DNA of 64,000 bases, from contig CAJMOF010000007.1 in assembly GCA_905215065.1 (NCBI GenBank), forward strand, positions 62,001-126,000, in the 5' to 3' direction. Position numbers and translations under genes: made by a program. The first letter of the stretch is position 1, and every line of letters begins with the position of its first letter. Positions 52,166 through 58,979 of this stretch are shown piece by piece. The stretch is from an uncultured bacterium (lineage in GTDB: Bacteria > Actinomycetota > Coriobacteriia > Coriobacteriales > Coriobacteriaceae). The notes below the pieces were generated by a model that did no database searches, was not told where the DNA came from, and was given only the letters and a program-made list of their open reading frames with translations.

Positions 52166-53452
52166 ATGTCGGTCGATATAGCCACGTATGTCCACGATCT
52201 TGCTGTTGCCGCCAAGGCAGCGTCGGCTTCGCTTGCCACGGCGAGCGACGAGCAGCGCCAGGAGGCCGTGCGCGCCATGGCCGCGGCGCTGCGCGATGGC
52301 GTCGATTCCATCGTCGCCGCCAACGAGCTCGATATGTCCGCCGCGCGCGATGCGGGCACCTCGGCAGGACTCCTCGACCGTCTGCTGCTGACGCCCGAGC
52401 GCGTTGAGGGTATGGCCGCCGGCCTGGAGAAGCTCGCCGAGCTGCCCGATCCTGTCGGCCGCGTGCTCGACCACCGCGTGCTCGCAAGCGGCGTGGACCT
52501 CACCCGCGTGAGCGTGCCGTTGGGCCTGGTCGCCATGGTGTACGAGGCGCGCCCCAACGTGACGGCCGACGCCGCGGGCATCTGCATCCGCACCGGCAAC
52601 GCCTGCATTCTGCGCGGCGGCTCGCTGGCCTATCACTCGTGTGCCATGATTTCTGAGCTGCTGGCCGATGCGCTCGAGACCAAGGGCTTCCCGCGCGAGG
52701 CTATCTCGATGATCGAGTCCACCGACCGCGAGGCCACCGGCGAGCTCATGAAGCTCCGCGGTATTGTCGACGTACTCATTCCGCGCGGCGGTGCAGGCCT
52801 GATCCAGCGCTGCGTGCGCGAGTCGCTTGTGCCGGTGATCGAGACGGGCACGGGCAACTGTCATATCTACGTGCATGAGTCCGCCGACTTTGATAAGGCG
52901 CTCAACATTATCGTTAATGCCAAGACCCAGCGTGTAGGCGTGTGCAATGCCGCCGAGTCGCTGCTGGTCGACCATGCTGTGGCCAATGTGTTTTTGCCTG
53001 CGGTCGTTGCCGTGCTGCACGACCACGGCGTGCTCATTCACGGCGACGAGGCCACGTGCGCCGCATGCGCCGACGCCGGGCTTGCCGAGGGCGATGACTA
53101 CGTTGCCGCGACTGAGGAGGACTGGGGTCGCGAGTATCTGGCGCTCGAGATGAGCGTGAAGGTCGTGGCGAACGAGGACGAGGCCATCGCGCACATCAAC
53201 CGCTACGGCACGATGCACTCCGAGGCCATCGTTGCAGAGGACACGGATGCTTGCGAGCGCTTCCTGGACGAGGTCGATGCCTCGGCCGTGTATGCCAACG
53301 CCAGCACGCGCTTTACCGACGGCGGCGAGTTTGGCCTGGGCGCCGAGATTGGCATCTCGACCCAAAAGCTCCACGCCCGCGGCCCCTTTGCCGCCGAGGC
53401 CCTCACCACCTACAAATACAAGCTCCGAGGCACCGGCCAGGTCCGCCCCTAA
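52166..53452 (+). CDS. proA: Gamma-glutamyl phosphate reductase
   Basis: A 428-residue NADPH enzyme for the second step of proline synthesis. PLGLVAMVYEARPNVT, the catalytic Cys260 in RVGVCNAAESLLV, and the C-terminal TRFTDGGEFGLGAEIGIST are signature parts. AGAAAGGG precedes the ATG. The stop codon TAA overlaps the first bases of a family D hairpin. Confidence 0.96.
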   Translation: MSVDIATYVHDLAVAAKAASASLATASDEQRQEAVRAMAAALRDGVDSIVAANELDMSAARDAGTSAGLLDRLLLTPERVEGMAAGLEKLAELPDPVGRVLDHRVLASGVDLTRVSVPLGLVAMVYEARPNVTADAAGICIRTGNACILRGGSLAYHSCAMISELLADALETKGFPREAISMIESTDREATGELMKLRGIVDVLIPRGGAGLIQRCVRESLVPVIETGTGNCHIYVHESADFDKALNIIVNAKTQRVGVCNAAESLLVDHAVANVFLPAVVAVLHDHGVLIHGDEATCAACADAGLAEGDDYVAATEEDWGREYLALEMSVKVVANEDEAIAHINRYGTMHSEAIVAEDTDACERFLDEVDASAVYANASTRFTDGGEFGLGAEIGISTQKLHARGPFAAEALTTYKYKLRGTGQVRP

Positions 53453-53494
53453 ACCTACCAAAAAGGGACAGGTTTATTTTGGCAGGTTTTATCT
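53452..53494. repeat. CCTGCCAAAAAGGGACAGG hairpin repeat (family D), copy 1
   Basis: AAACCTACCAAAA pairs with TTTTGGCAGGTTTT around AGGGACAGGTTTAT. It begins at the proA stop codon. Two more copies lie at 54223 and 55474. Confidence 0.8.
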
Positions 53495-53623
53495 GCGGTT
53501 TTGCCGGGCGACACGTTCGCCCGGCTTTTTTCTCCGCATAACTTTTTTGCCTTTCGGCTTGAGCCGCGGCGATATACGATAGTGACACCGTGTCCTAACA
53601 TCGACTCACCTGGAGGTATTGCC

Positions 53624-54223
53624 ATGTCCCAGACGCTCACCGCCGGAATCACCCGCGACCGCGCATTCGAACTGCTCAACGAGCACAACAAGGACCCGTT
53701 TCACATTACCCATGGCGAGACGGTTGAGGGCACCATGCGCTACTTTGCGCGCGAGTTCGACCCCGAGAACGAGGAGTTTTGGGGCATCGTCGGCCTGCTG
53801 CACGACTTGGATTGGGAGGAGCATGAGGACGACCCCATGAACCACACCATCTATACTGCCGAGATTCTTAAGGGTGAAGGTGCGTCTCCCGAGCTCATTC
53901 GCGCCATCCAGACGCACACGTCGGACTTCAACACCTCGCTGCCCAAACCCGAGCTGCAGATGGAAAAGATCCTGTTTGCCTGCGATGAGCTCACCGGCCT
54001 GATCGGCGCCGCCGTCATCATGCGCCCGAGCAAGAGCGTTATGGACTTTACGACCAAGTCGCTCAAGAAGAAGTTCAAGGACAAGCGCTTTGCCGCTGGC
54101 TGCTCGCGCGACGTGATTTCGCAGGGCGCCCTGATGCTCGGCTGGGAGCTCCCCGAGCTCTTTGACCGCACCATCGCGGCCATGCAGTCCTTCGCGCCCG
54201 ACCGCGACACCTTCCAGGCCTAA
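53624..54223 (+). CDS. HD-domain hydrolase
   Basis: A 199-residue protein with an HD motif in GLLHDLDWEE, an upstream His in ITHGETVEG and a later His (IQTHTSDF), as in small HDIG-type phosphohydrolases. The substrate is unknown; related proteins act on nucleotides. TGGAGG lies 7 nt before the ATG. The stop codon is immediately followed by a family D repeat and a second hairpin. Confidence 0.88.
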   Translation: MSQTLTAGITRDRAFELLNEHNKDPFHITHGETVEGTMRYFAREFDPENEEFWGIVGLLHDLDWEEHEDDPMNHTIYTAEILKGEGASPELIRAIQTHTSDFNTSLPKPELQMEKILFACDELTGLIGAAVIMRPSKSVMDFTTKSLKKKFKDKRFAAGCSRDVISQGALMLGWELPELFDRTIAAMQSFAPDRDTFQA

Positions 54224-54308
54224 CCTGCCAAAAAGGGACAGGTTTATTTTGGTAGGTTTTATCTGGGAAAACGCTTCCGTTGGATGTTATTCAGCGGAAG
54301 CGTTTTCT
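54223..54308. repeat. Family D hairpin, copy 2, followed by a terminator hairpin
   Basis: AACCTGCCAAAA pairs with TTTTGGTAGGTTTT around AGGGACAGGTTTAT (54223-54264). Next, GAAAACGCTTCCG pairs with CGGAAGCGTTTTC (54267-54308). Both directly follow the HD-domain stop codon and lie about 90 bp from the end of the transposase gene. Confidence 0.8.
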
Positions 54309-54393
54309 GTTTGACATGGTGAAGCTGGCGAATGGCGGCGCCTCGCGGCAGACAGCTGCGCTTCGCCGTATCCGTAACTCGGCAAACGCGACG

Positions 54394-55152
54394 CTACGAC
54401 GCGTTCTTGATAATCCATGTTCCCAGTCCGGTCAGCAGCTGAACCTGCTTAATCGTTAGCCCTTGTTTTCGAAGCGCGAGAATCGCCTCATTGCGAAGTG
54501 GCTTGGAGGCGGATTTGAGTTCCGTCGGAGCACATCCTGCGACACTCTGCACGATTGCCGTGCCAAATTCGCATAGATCTTCCTCGCGAACCTTGGCTGT
54601 TGCGCTGGGGCGATAGGGAAGCGACGGCGTACTTTCCATGAGCCGAAGGTATGAGCGAGGTGTTGGGAATATAACACCGACAACGCTGCCGGTAACATGC
54701 GGCCGTGACCTGGCACTCATGAGATACTCGCGATGGCTGCTCCAGGGATATTCGTCGTATGCTGCCAGTCCCGCTTTTTGTGGATTCAAATGAATGTATC
54801 GAATTGCCTCGAGTAAATATACTTCTGACTTAATGGGCGAATCCCAAAACCGCTCCTGAAACACGTGGCCGATATGCCCCGTCCGCGCATTGTACCTGCC
54901 CGCATACGATACGGCTATCGCATGCATCGCGTCGCTCTTGCGGTCGTCCGGATCGTCGATGAGCAGATGAATGTGGTTTCCCATAAGGCACCAAGCGATA
55001 AGCTCGATATTGTGTTTGGGGAGGATCGCATCGAGGATCTGAAGCATGGCGATTCGGTCCTCGGCATCGTCAAACAGCAATTGCCCTCCGTTTCCACGCA
55101 ACGTGATGTGGAAATAACCGGTTGGTGACTTTGAACGAGGTTTTCTCGGCAT
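54394..55152 (-). CDS. Y1 HUH transposase of the REP-associated (RAYT) type with C-terminal helical domain
   Basis: A 252-residue transposase-like protein. The metal motif HUH is NHIHLLI (His60, His62), the catalytic Tyr is probably Tyr119 in IRYIHLNPQKAGL, and GHVFQERFWDS is the segment typical of RAYT/IS200-like proteins. The last ~70 residues (ending KQGLTIKQVQLLTGLGTWI) look like a helix-turn-helix, as in Y1 transposases fused to DnaA-like domains. AAAGGAGG precedes the ATG. No IS200-type ends are visible, but family D palindromes lie on both sides in opposite orientation (54223 and 55474), as known for RAYT genes and their REP sequences. Confidence 0.9.
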   Translation of the reverse strand: MPRKPRSKSPTGYFHITLRGNGGQLLFDDAEDRIAMLQILDAILPKHNIELIAWCLMGNHIHLLIDDPDDRKSDAMHAIAVSYAGRYNARTGHIGHVFQERFWDSPIKSEVYLLEAIRYIHLNPQKAGLAAYDEYPWSSHREYLMSARSRPHVTGSVVGVIFPTPRSYLRLMESTPSLPYRPSATAKVREEDLCEFGTAIVQSVAGCAPTELKSASKPLRNEAILALRKQGLTIKQVQLLTGLGTWIIKNAS

Positions 55153-55397
55153 GGCCCCTCCTTTAGCTTGGATGGGCTGAAGATACCTCATTCGGGGGCT
55201 TCGGTTGTCGAGATTCAGTTCACCGACTATAGCTGCTACCTGCCGAAATATAATTGCGTTTTCAAATTGATGCTTTTTAATGGTAATTGAGTAAGACGGG
55301 CGCGCTTGTTGTGGATGCGGGCGTTGGTTACGTCGATCTGGACGGCCCTCGCGTGATGTCATCGCAAATGGGCTTCACGCATTTTTGCGGCGATAGA

Positions 55398-55443
55398 AAA
55401 ATGGTCGGGCGCTCTTAAACAAAACGGAGCACCCGACCATTTA
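55398..55443. terminator. Hairpin terminator
   Basis: AAATGGTCGGGCGCTC pairs with GGAGCACCCGACCATTT around an ~11-nt loop. It lies between the transposase and carD-type genes and may serve transcription from either side. Confidence 0.6.
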
Positions 55444-55473
55444 CTGATTGTTTGTTGATGTTTGGCCAGATAG

Positions 55474-55510
55474 AACCTGCCAAAATAAACCTGTCCCTTT
55501 TTGGCAGGTT
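55474..55510. repeat. CCTGCCAAAAAGGGACAGG hairpin repeat (family D), copy 3 (reversed)
   Basis: AACCTGCCAAAATAAACC continues into GTCCCTTTTTGGCAGGTT: the reverse orientation of copies 1 and 2. It overlaps the end of the carD-type gene (stop at 55509-55511). Confidence 0.85.
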
Positions 55511-55994
55511 AGTTGAGGGCGGCTTGGGCTAGGCGGGCTTCGGCGGCCTCCTCGGTGACGCCCAATGCCACGGCGAACTCCTCGATGGAGCGGCGCTTGG
55601 CTTCCTTGAGTACACGCATATAGTAAGAGCTGGGCTTTTTATCGGCTTCCTCGGCCTGGCGAATGCGGTGCATCATGGTCTTTGCCACGCGGACCGTCTC
55701 GGGCGCGCCCAGCTTGAGCTGCTGCTTAAAGTGTGTCTCTTCAAGCGAGCTGTTGCGCTCGGTAAAGGTGTCGCACTCCAGCTCGTCATAGTGGCTCAGC
55801 AGATGCTCGGCATCTTGCTGAGAGATGGCGGCATGCAGACGGTCGGCCTGCGCCACGGGGTACATAAGGATCGTCTGCGCATGCCCCTGCTTGGCCTCGA
55901 GCAACAACATGGGCTGCGGCGTGTCGTCCCTAAAACCGACGACGGTGCAGACTCCCTGACCCGGATGAATGACGTGTTGACCGATTGAGAACAT
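55509..55994 (-). CDS. CarD-family transcription factor
   Basis: A 161-residue CarD/CdnL-like protein. The N-terminal RNA-polymerase-interacting domain begins FSIGQHVIHPGQGVCTVVG, the C-terminal part is helical (VAKTMMHRIRQ...SSYYMRVLKEAKRRSIEEFA). Such factors stabilise open promoter complexes. GGAGG precedes the ATG. Its stop overlaps a family D hairpin. Confidence 0.9.
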   Translation of the reverse strand: MFSIGQHVIHPGQGVCTVVGFRDDTPQPMLLLEAKQGHAQTILMYPVAQADRLHAAISQQDAEHLLSHYDELECDTFTERNSSLEETHFKQQLKLGAPETVRVAKTMMHRIRQAEEADKKPSSYYMRVLKEAKRRSIEEFAVALGVTEEAAEARLAQAALN

Positions 55995-56336
55995 GCTACC
56001 TCCAACTTATACGAATTTACGTATGTCTAGAATAACACGCTGACGTGCGCAAATCCTCGCTTTATGCAGGAAAAGCACACAACTCTGATAGGTAAGAGTA
56101 TTCGATAAAAGACACAGCTCATTCACACCTTTATGCATTTTCAACGCGTGCATAATCTGCAGGCAGACCGGCATCTTTGAGTGACTCCATACAAGCTGTA
56201 GTCAATTTTGTGCATATGCAATTTCGATTGGCTTTACCCTGCGACAGTGTCCCTCGCTTGTGATAGAGTGCTACAAACTCTGGCTTTTGCCCTACGAGTG
56301 ACCAAGAGCTCGGGGGCTTTAACACAAGGAGGATCT
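55995..56336. other. Intergenic region between carD-type gene and argS
   Basis: 340 bp with no supportable gene, GC-poorer than the flanks. It contains TACGAATTTACGTA (a short palindrome) near the carD-type start and several A/T-rich promoter-like stretches; TGTGATAGAG near 56258 could be part of the argS promoter. I see no tRNA or riboswitch. Confidence 0.4.
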
Positions 56337-58190
56337 ATGCCCGAGAAGATTGAAGAGCTGGTACGCGCTGCGCTTGCTGCGGCCCAGGAGGCCGGCGACC
56401 TTTCCGCATTTGAACTTGACGATTGCGCTATCGAGCGACCGGCTGACACTTCTCATGGCGAGTGGACCTCCACCATGGCCCTGAAGTCCGCCAAGCTGGC
56501 TCACTGCGCCCCGCGCAAGATCGCCGAGGCCATCGTTGCCCATATGCCCGAGGACCCCGCGATTGAGAAGGTTGAGATCGCAGGCCCCGGCTTCATCAAC
56601 TTCTACCTCTCCGTTGCCGTCAAGAATGCCATCTTTGGCGAGGCTCGCGAGAAGGGCATGGACTTCGCTAAGTCCAACGTCGGTGGTGGCCTGAAGACCC
56701 AGGTCGAGTTCGTTTCCGCCAACCCCGTCGGCCCCATGCACATCGGTCACGGCCGCTGGGCCGCGCTGGGCGATTCGCTCTGCCGTGTTATGGACCACGC
56801 CGGTTACGACATCCAGCGTGAGTTCTACATCAACGACCACGGCTCTCAGATGAACACCTTCGGCAACTCCATCAGCACGCGCTATATGCAGCTTGCCGAC
56901 ATCATCGCCAAGCAGGGCGTGGATATCGACGAGGCTCACAAGCTGCTGATTGCCGACCGCGACGCCTTTGTTGCCGACGAGAACGACGAGCACCCCGAGA
57001 CCCATCCGTATCAGGACAACTTTGCCGAGACCCTGGGCAAGGACTCCTACGGCGGCGACTACATCATCGACGAGGCCGCCGAGTTCTGGCGCACCGACGG
57101 CGACAAGTGGGTCGACGCCGATCCGCAGGAGCGCATGGAGAGCTTCCGCGAGCGCGGCTACGTAAAGATGGTCGACAACATGCGCGACCTCTGCCACGCC
57201 GTCAACTGCGACTTCGATCGTTGGTACTCCGAGCGTTCGCTGTACGTGAAGGACACCGAGGGCGAGACCGCCGGTACCTCTGCCGTCGACCGCGCTTTTG
57301 AGAAGCTCGACAAGATGGGCTACCTCTACACCAAGGACGGCGCCCTGTGGTTCCGCTCCACCGACCTGGGCGATGACAAGGACCGCGTCCTGATCAAGTC
57401 CGATGGCGAGTACACCTACTTCGCCTCCGATGTTGCCTATCACTGGGATAAGTTCCAGCGCGTCGACCACGTCATCGACATCTGGGGCGCCGACCACCAC
57501 GGCTACATCGAGCGCGTCCGCTGCGTCTGTGACGCTCTTGGCTATCCCGGCAAGTTTGAGGTTCTGCTGGGCCAGCTCGTCAACCTGCTGCGCAACGGCA
57601 AGCCCGTCCGTATGTCCAAGCGCAAGGGCACCATGGTGACCCTGCAGGAACTCGTCGACGAGGTCGGCTCCGACGCCGCTCGCTACACGCTCATCTCCAA
57701 GAGCTCCAACCAGATGGTCGACTTCGACATCGAGGCCGTCAAGAAGCGCGACAACTCCAACCCGGTGTACTACGTGCAGTACGCTCACGCTCGCGTGTGC
57801 TCCATCCTGCGCCGTGCCGCCGACGTTACTGCCGAGCAGGCCGCCGAGATGGGCATGAAGGCCGTCGCCGCCAAGGCCATCGGTGAGAACGTCGATTACT
57901 CGCTGCTGACCGACCCGACCGAGCTCGCCCTGTCGCGTAAGCTCAACGAGCTCACCGACCTGATTGCCAGCTGCGCTCGCGATCGCGCCCCGTTCCGCCT
58001 GACGCACTTTGCCGAGGAGCTCGCCGGCGACTTCCACAGCTTCTACGCCGCCTGCCAGGTTCTGCCGAGCGAGGGCCGTCCCGTCGACCCCGAGCTCTCG
58101 CGCGCCCGTCTGGCCGCCTGCGACGCCGTCCGCGTGACGCTCGCTCTGGTGCTTACCCTCGTTGGCGTTTCCGCGCCCGAGCAGATGTAA
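56337..58190 (+). CDS. argS: Arginyl-tRNA synthetase
   Basis: A 617-residue class I synthetase. The N-terminal Add-1 domain occupies ~110 residues, HIGH is in GPMHIGHGRWA, the KMSKS-like motif is PVRMSKRKG, and the C-terminal anticodon-binding domain follows (YYVQYAHARVCSILR). AAGGAGG lies 5 nt before the ATG. The transcript ends at the hairpin at 58237. Confidence 0.96.
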   Translation: MPEKIEELVRAALAAAQEAGDLSAFELDDCAIERPADTSHGEWTSTMALKSAKLAHCAPRKIAEAIVAHMPEDPAIEKVEIAGPGFINFYLSVAVKNAIFGEAREKGMDFAKSNVGGGLKTQVEFVSANPVGPMHIGHGRWAALGDSLCRVMDHAGYDIQREFYINDHGSQMNTFGNSISTRYMQLADIIAKQGVDIDEAHKLLIADRDAFVADENDEHPETHPYQDNFAETLGKDSYGGDYIIDEAAEFWRTDGDKWVDADPQERMESFRERGYVKMVDNMRDLCHAVNCDFDRWYSERSLYVKDTEGETAGTSAVDRAFEKLDKMGYLYTKDGALWFRSTDLGDDKDRVLIKSDGEYTYFASDVAYHWDKFQRVDHVIDIWGADHHGYIERVRCVCDALGYPGKFEVLLGQLVNLLRNGKPVRMSKRKGTMVTLQELVDEVGSDAARYTLISKSSNQMVDFDIEAVKKRDNSNPVYYVQYAHARVCSILRRAADVTAEQAAEMGMKAVAAKAIGENVDYSLLTDPTELALSRKLNELTDLIASCARDRAPFRLTHFAEELAGDFHSFYAACQVLPSEGRPVDPELSRARLAACDAVRVTLALVLTLVGVSAPEQM

Positions 58191-58236
58191 TCTGCGGGTC
58201 ATTTGACCGTGTAGGTTCGGCTTTGCTGAACCCTAT

Positions 58237-58272
58237 AAGCCCGATCTCCATGCGGAGGTCGGGCTTTTTTCG
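58237..58272 (+). terminator. Terminator of argS
   Basis: AAGCCCGATCTCC pairs with GGAGGTCGGGCTT around ATGC, followed by TTTTTT. Confidence 0.85.
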
Positions 58273-58315
58273 TTTGGCGGGGCTTTTAGGCGTGTTGGAA
58301 AATGCTACCAAATCG

Positions 58316-58466
58316 CAACTATACCGGTTTACGGGGCTGAATCGCTGCCTGGCGACCATAGCGACAGCAGTGAAAATAAAACCGCAGCTAGACGGTTTAT
58401 TGTTTCTTGAAAATGCAGGGTATGGTTGGCTTGCAGCATTCTGGCCCCGTAATCCGGCGTAGTTTT
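58316..58466. repeat. Long palindrome with conserved core (family F), copy 2
   Basis: The left arm (ACTATACCGGTTTACGGGGC at ~58318) and right arm (GGCCCCGTAATCCGGCGTAG at ~58442) are complementary with a few mismatches over ~45 bp. The core reads GACCATAGC, then ATAAAACCGCAGCTAGAC, TTGTTTCTTGAAAA and GGGTATGGTTGG. The core recurs in 35866 and 58517; the arms do not. Confidence 0.7.
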
Positions 58467-58477
58467 GAAAATTGTCC

Positions 58478-58516
58478 CTTGGGGACGGAGGAAAATGGAT
58501 CATTTTTGTCTCGCGG
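58478..58516. repeat. GGACGGAGGAAAA palindrome (family H), copy 2, partial
   Basis: GGGGACGGAGGAAAATGGA followed by TCATTTTTGTC. Related to 49211-49247 but the right arm is truncated. Confidence 0.5.
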
Positions 58517-58722
58517 AGGGGTGGCGGGATACCGTCCGCCGCGAATCGTGCTCATCTCCTACGTTTGGACGCATATCCCGAACCATGCCGAAAAAGTACG
58601 ATATTAAAACCGCAGGTAGCAGACTCGTTGTTTATGAAAAAAACAAGGGTATGGTCAGGGGCTCGGGTGCAAACGTAGTAGATGGGCGCGATTCGTGGCG
58701 CGGCTATTCCGGGTGCCACGGC
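58517..58722. repeat. Long palindrome with conserved core (family F), copy 3
   Basis: Arms of ~85-90 bp: GAATCGTGCTCATCTCCTAC and GTTTG face the near reverse complement of CAAACGTAGTAGATGGGCGC and GATTCG. The core reads ACCATGCCGAAAAAG, TTAAAACCGCAGGTAG, AGACTCGTTGTTTATGAAAA and GGGTATGGTCAGGG. It is the longest copy and lies ~260 bp upstream of rho. Confidence 0.75.
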
Positions 58723-58754
58723 TTCACTCCTCTGGCGCGACATTTCAAGGCGCT

Positions 58755-58806
58755 TTTGAGGAGGAGTGTCCCTGATGACTGGGCGTTTAAGAACGTCCAA
58801 TGACTA
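58755..58806. repeat. Family E remnant
   Basis: GAGGAGTGTCCCTGATGACT, then GCGTTTAAGAACGTCCAATG and ACTAAG, resembling the end blocks of 3052-3196 and 37706-37850 without the TGCCGGCA part. Confidence 0.45.
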
Positions 58807-58808
58807 AG

Positions 58809-58836
58809 TTGCAGGTGGTTGCGGTTGTGTTACACT
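58809..58836 (+). promoter_or_regulatory. Probable rho promoter
   Basis: TTGCAG, 16-bp spacer, TACACT with a TG dinucleotide one base upstream (extended -10). This would give a leader of ~137 nt, long enough for the Rho-dependent autoregulation known in other bacteria. Confidence 0.45.
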
Positions 58837-58979
58837 AACGCAGCGTATATGACGCAATCATCTCGATACAGATCAATGATATCCGTCGTTTTGAACGGAA
58901 CTAGACTGTTTAGCCGCCCTGAAGGTTTATGCAGGGAGCATGTGATTACAGGGCTTGAAAAGAAAGTTGAGCAAACACT

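Noticed and set aside
56319..58202. Open frame of 627 codons on the minus strand
   Set aside because: Antisense to argS with no ribosome site or recognisable motif.
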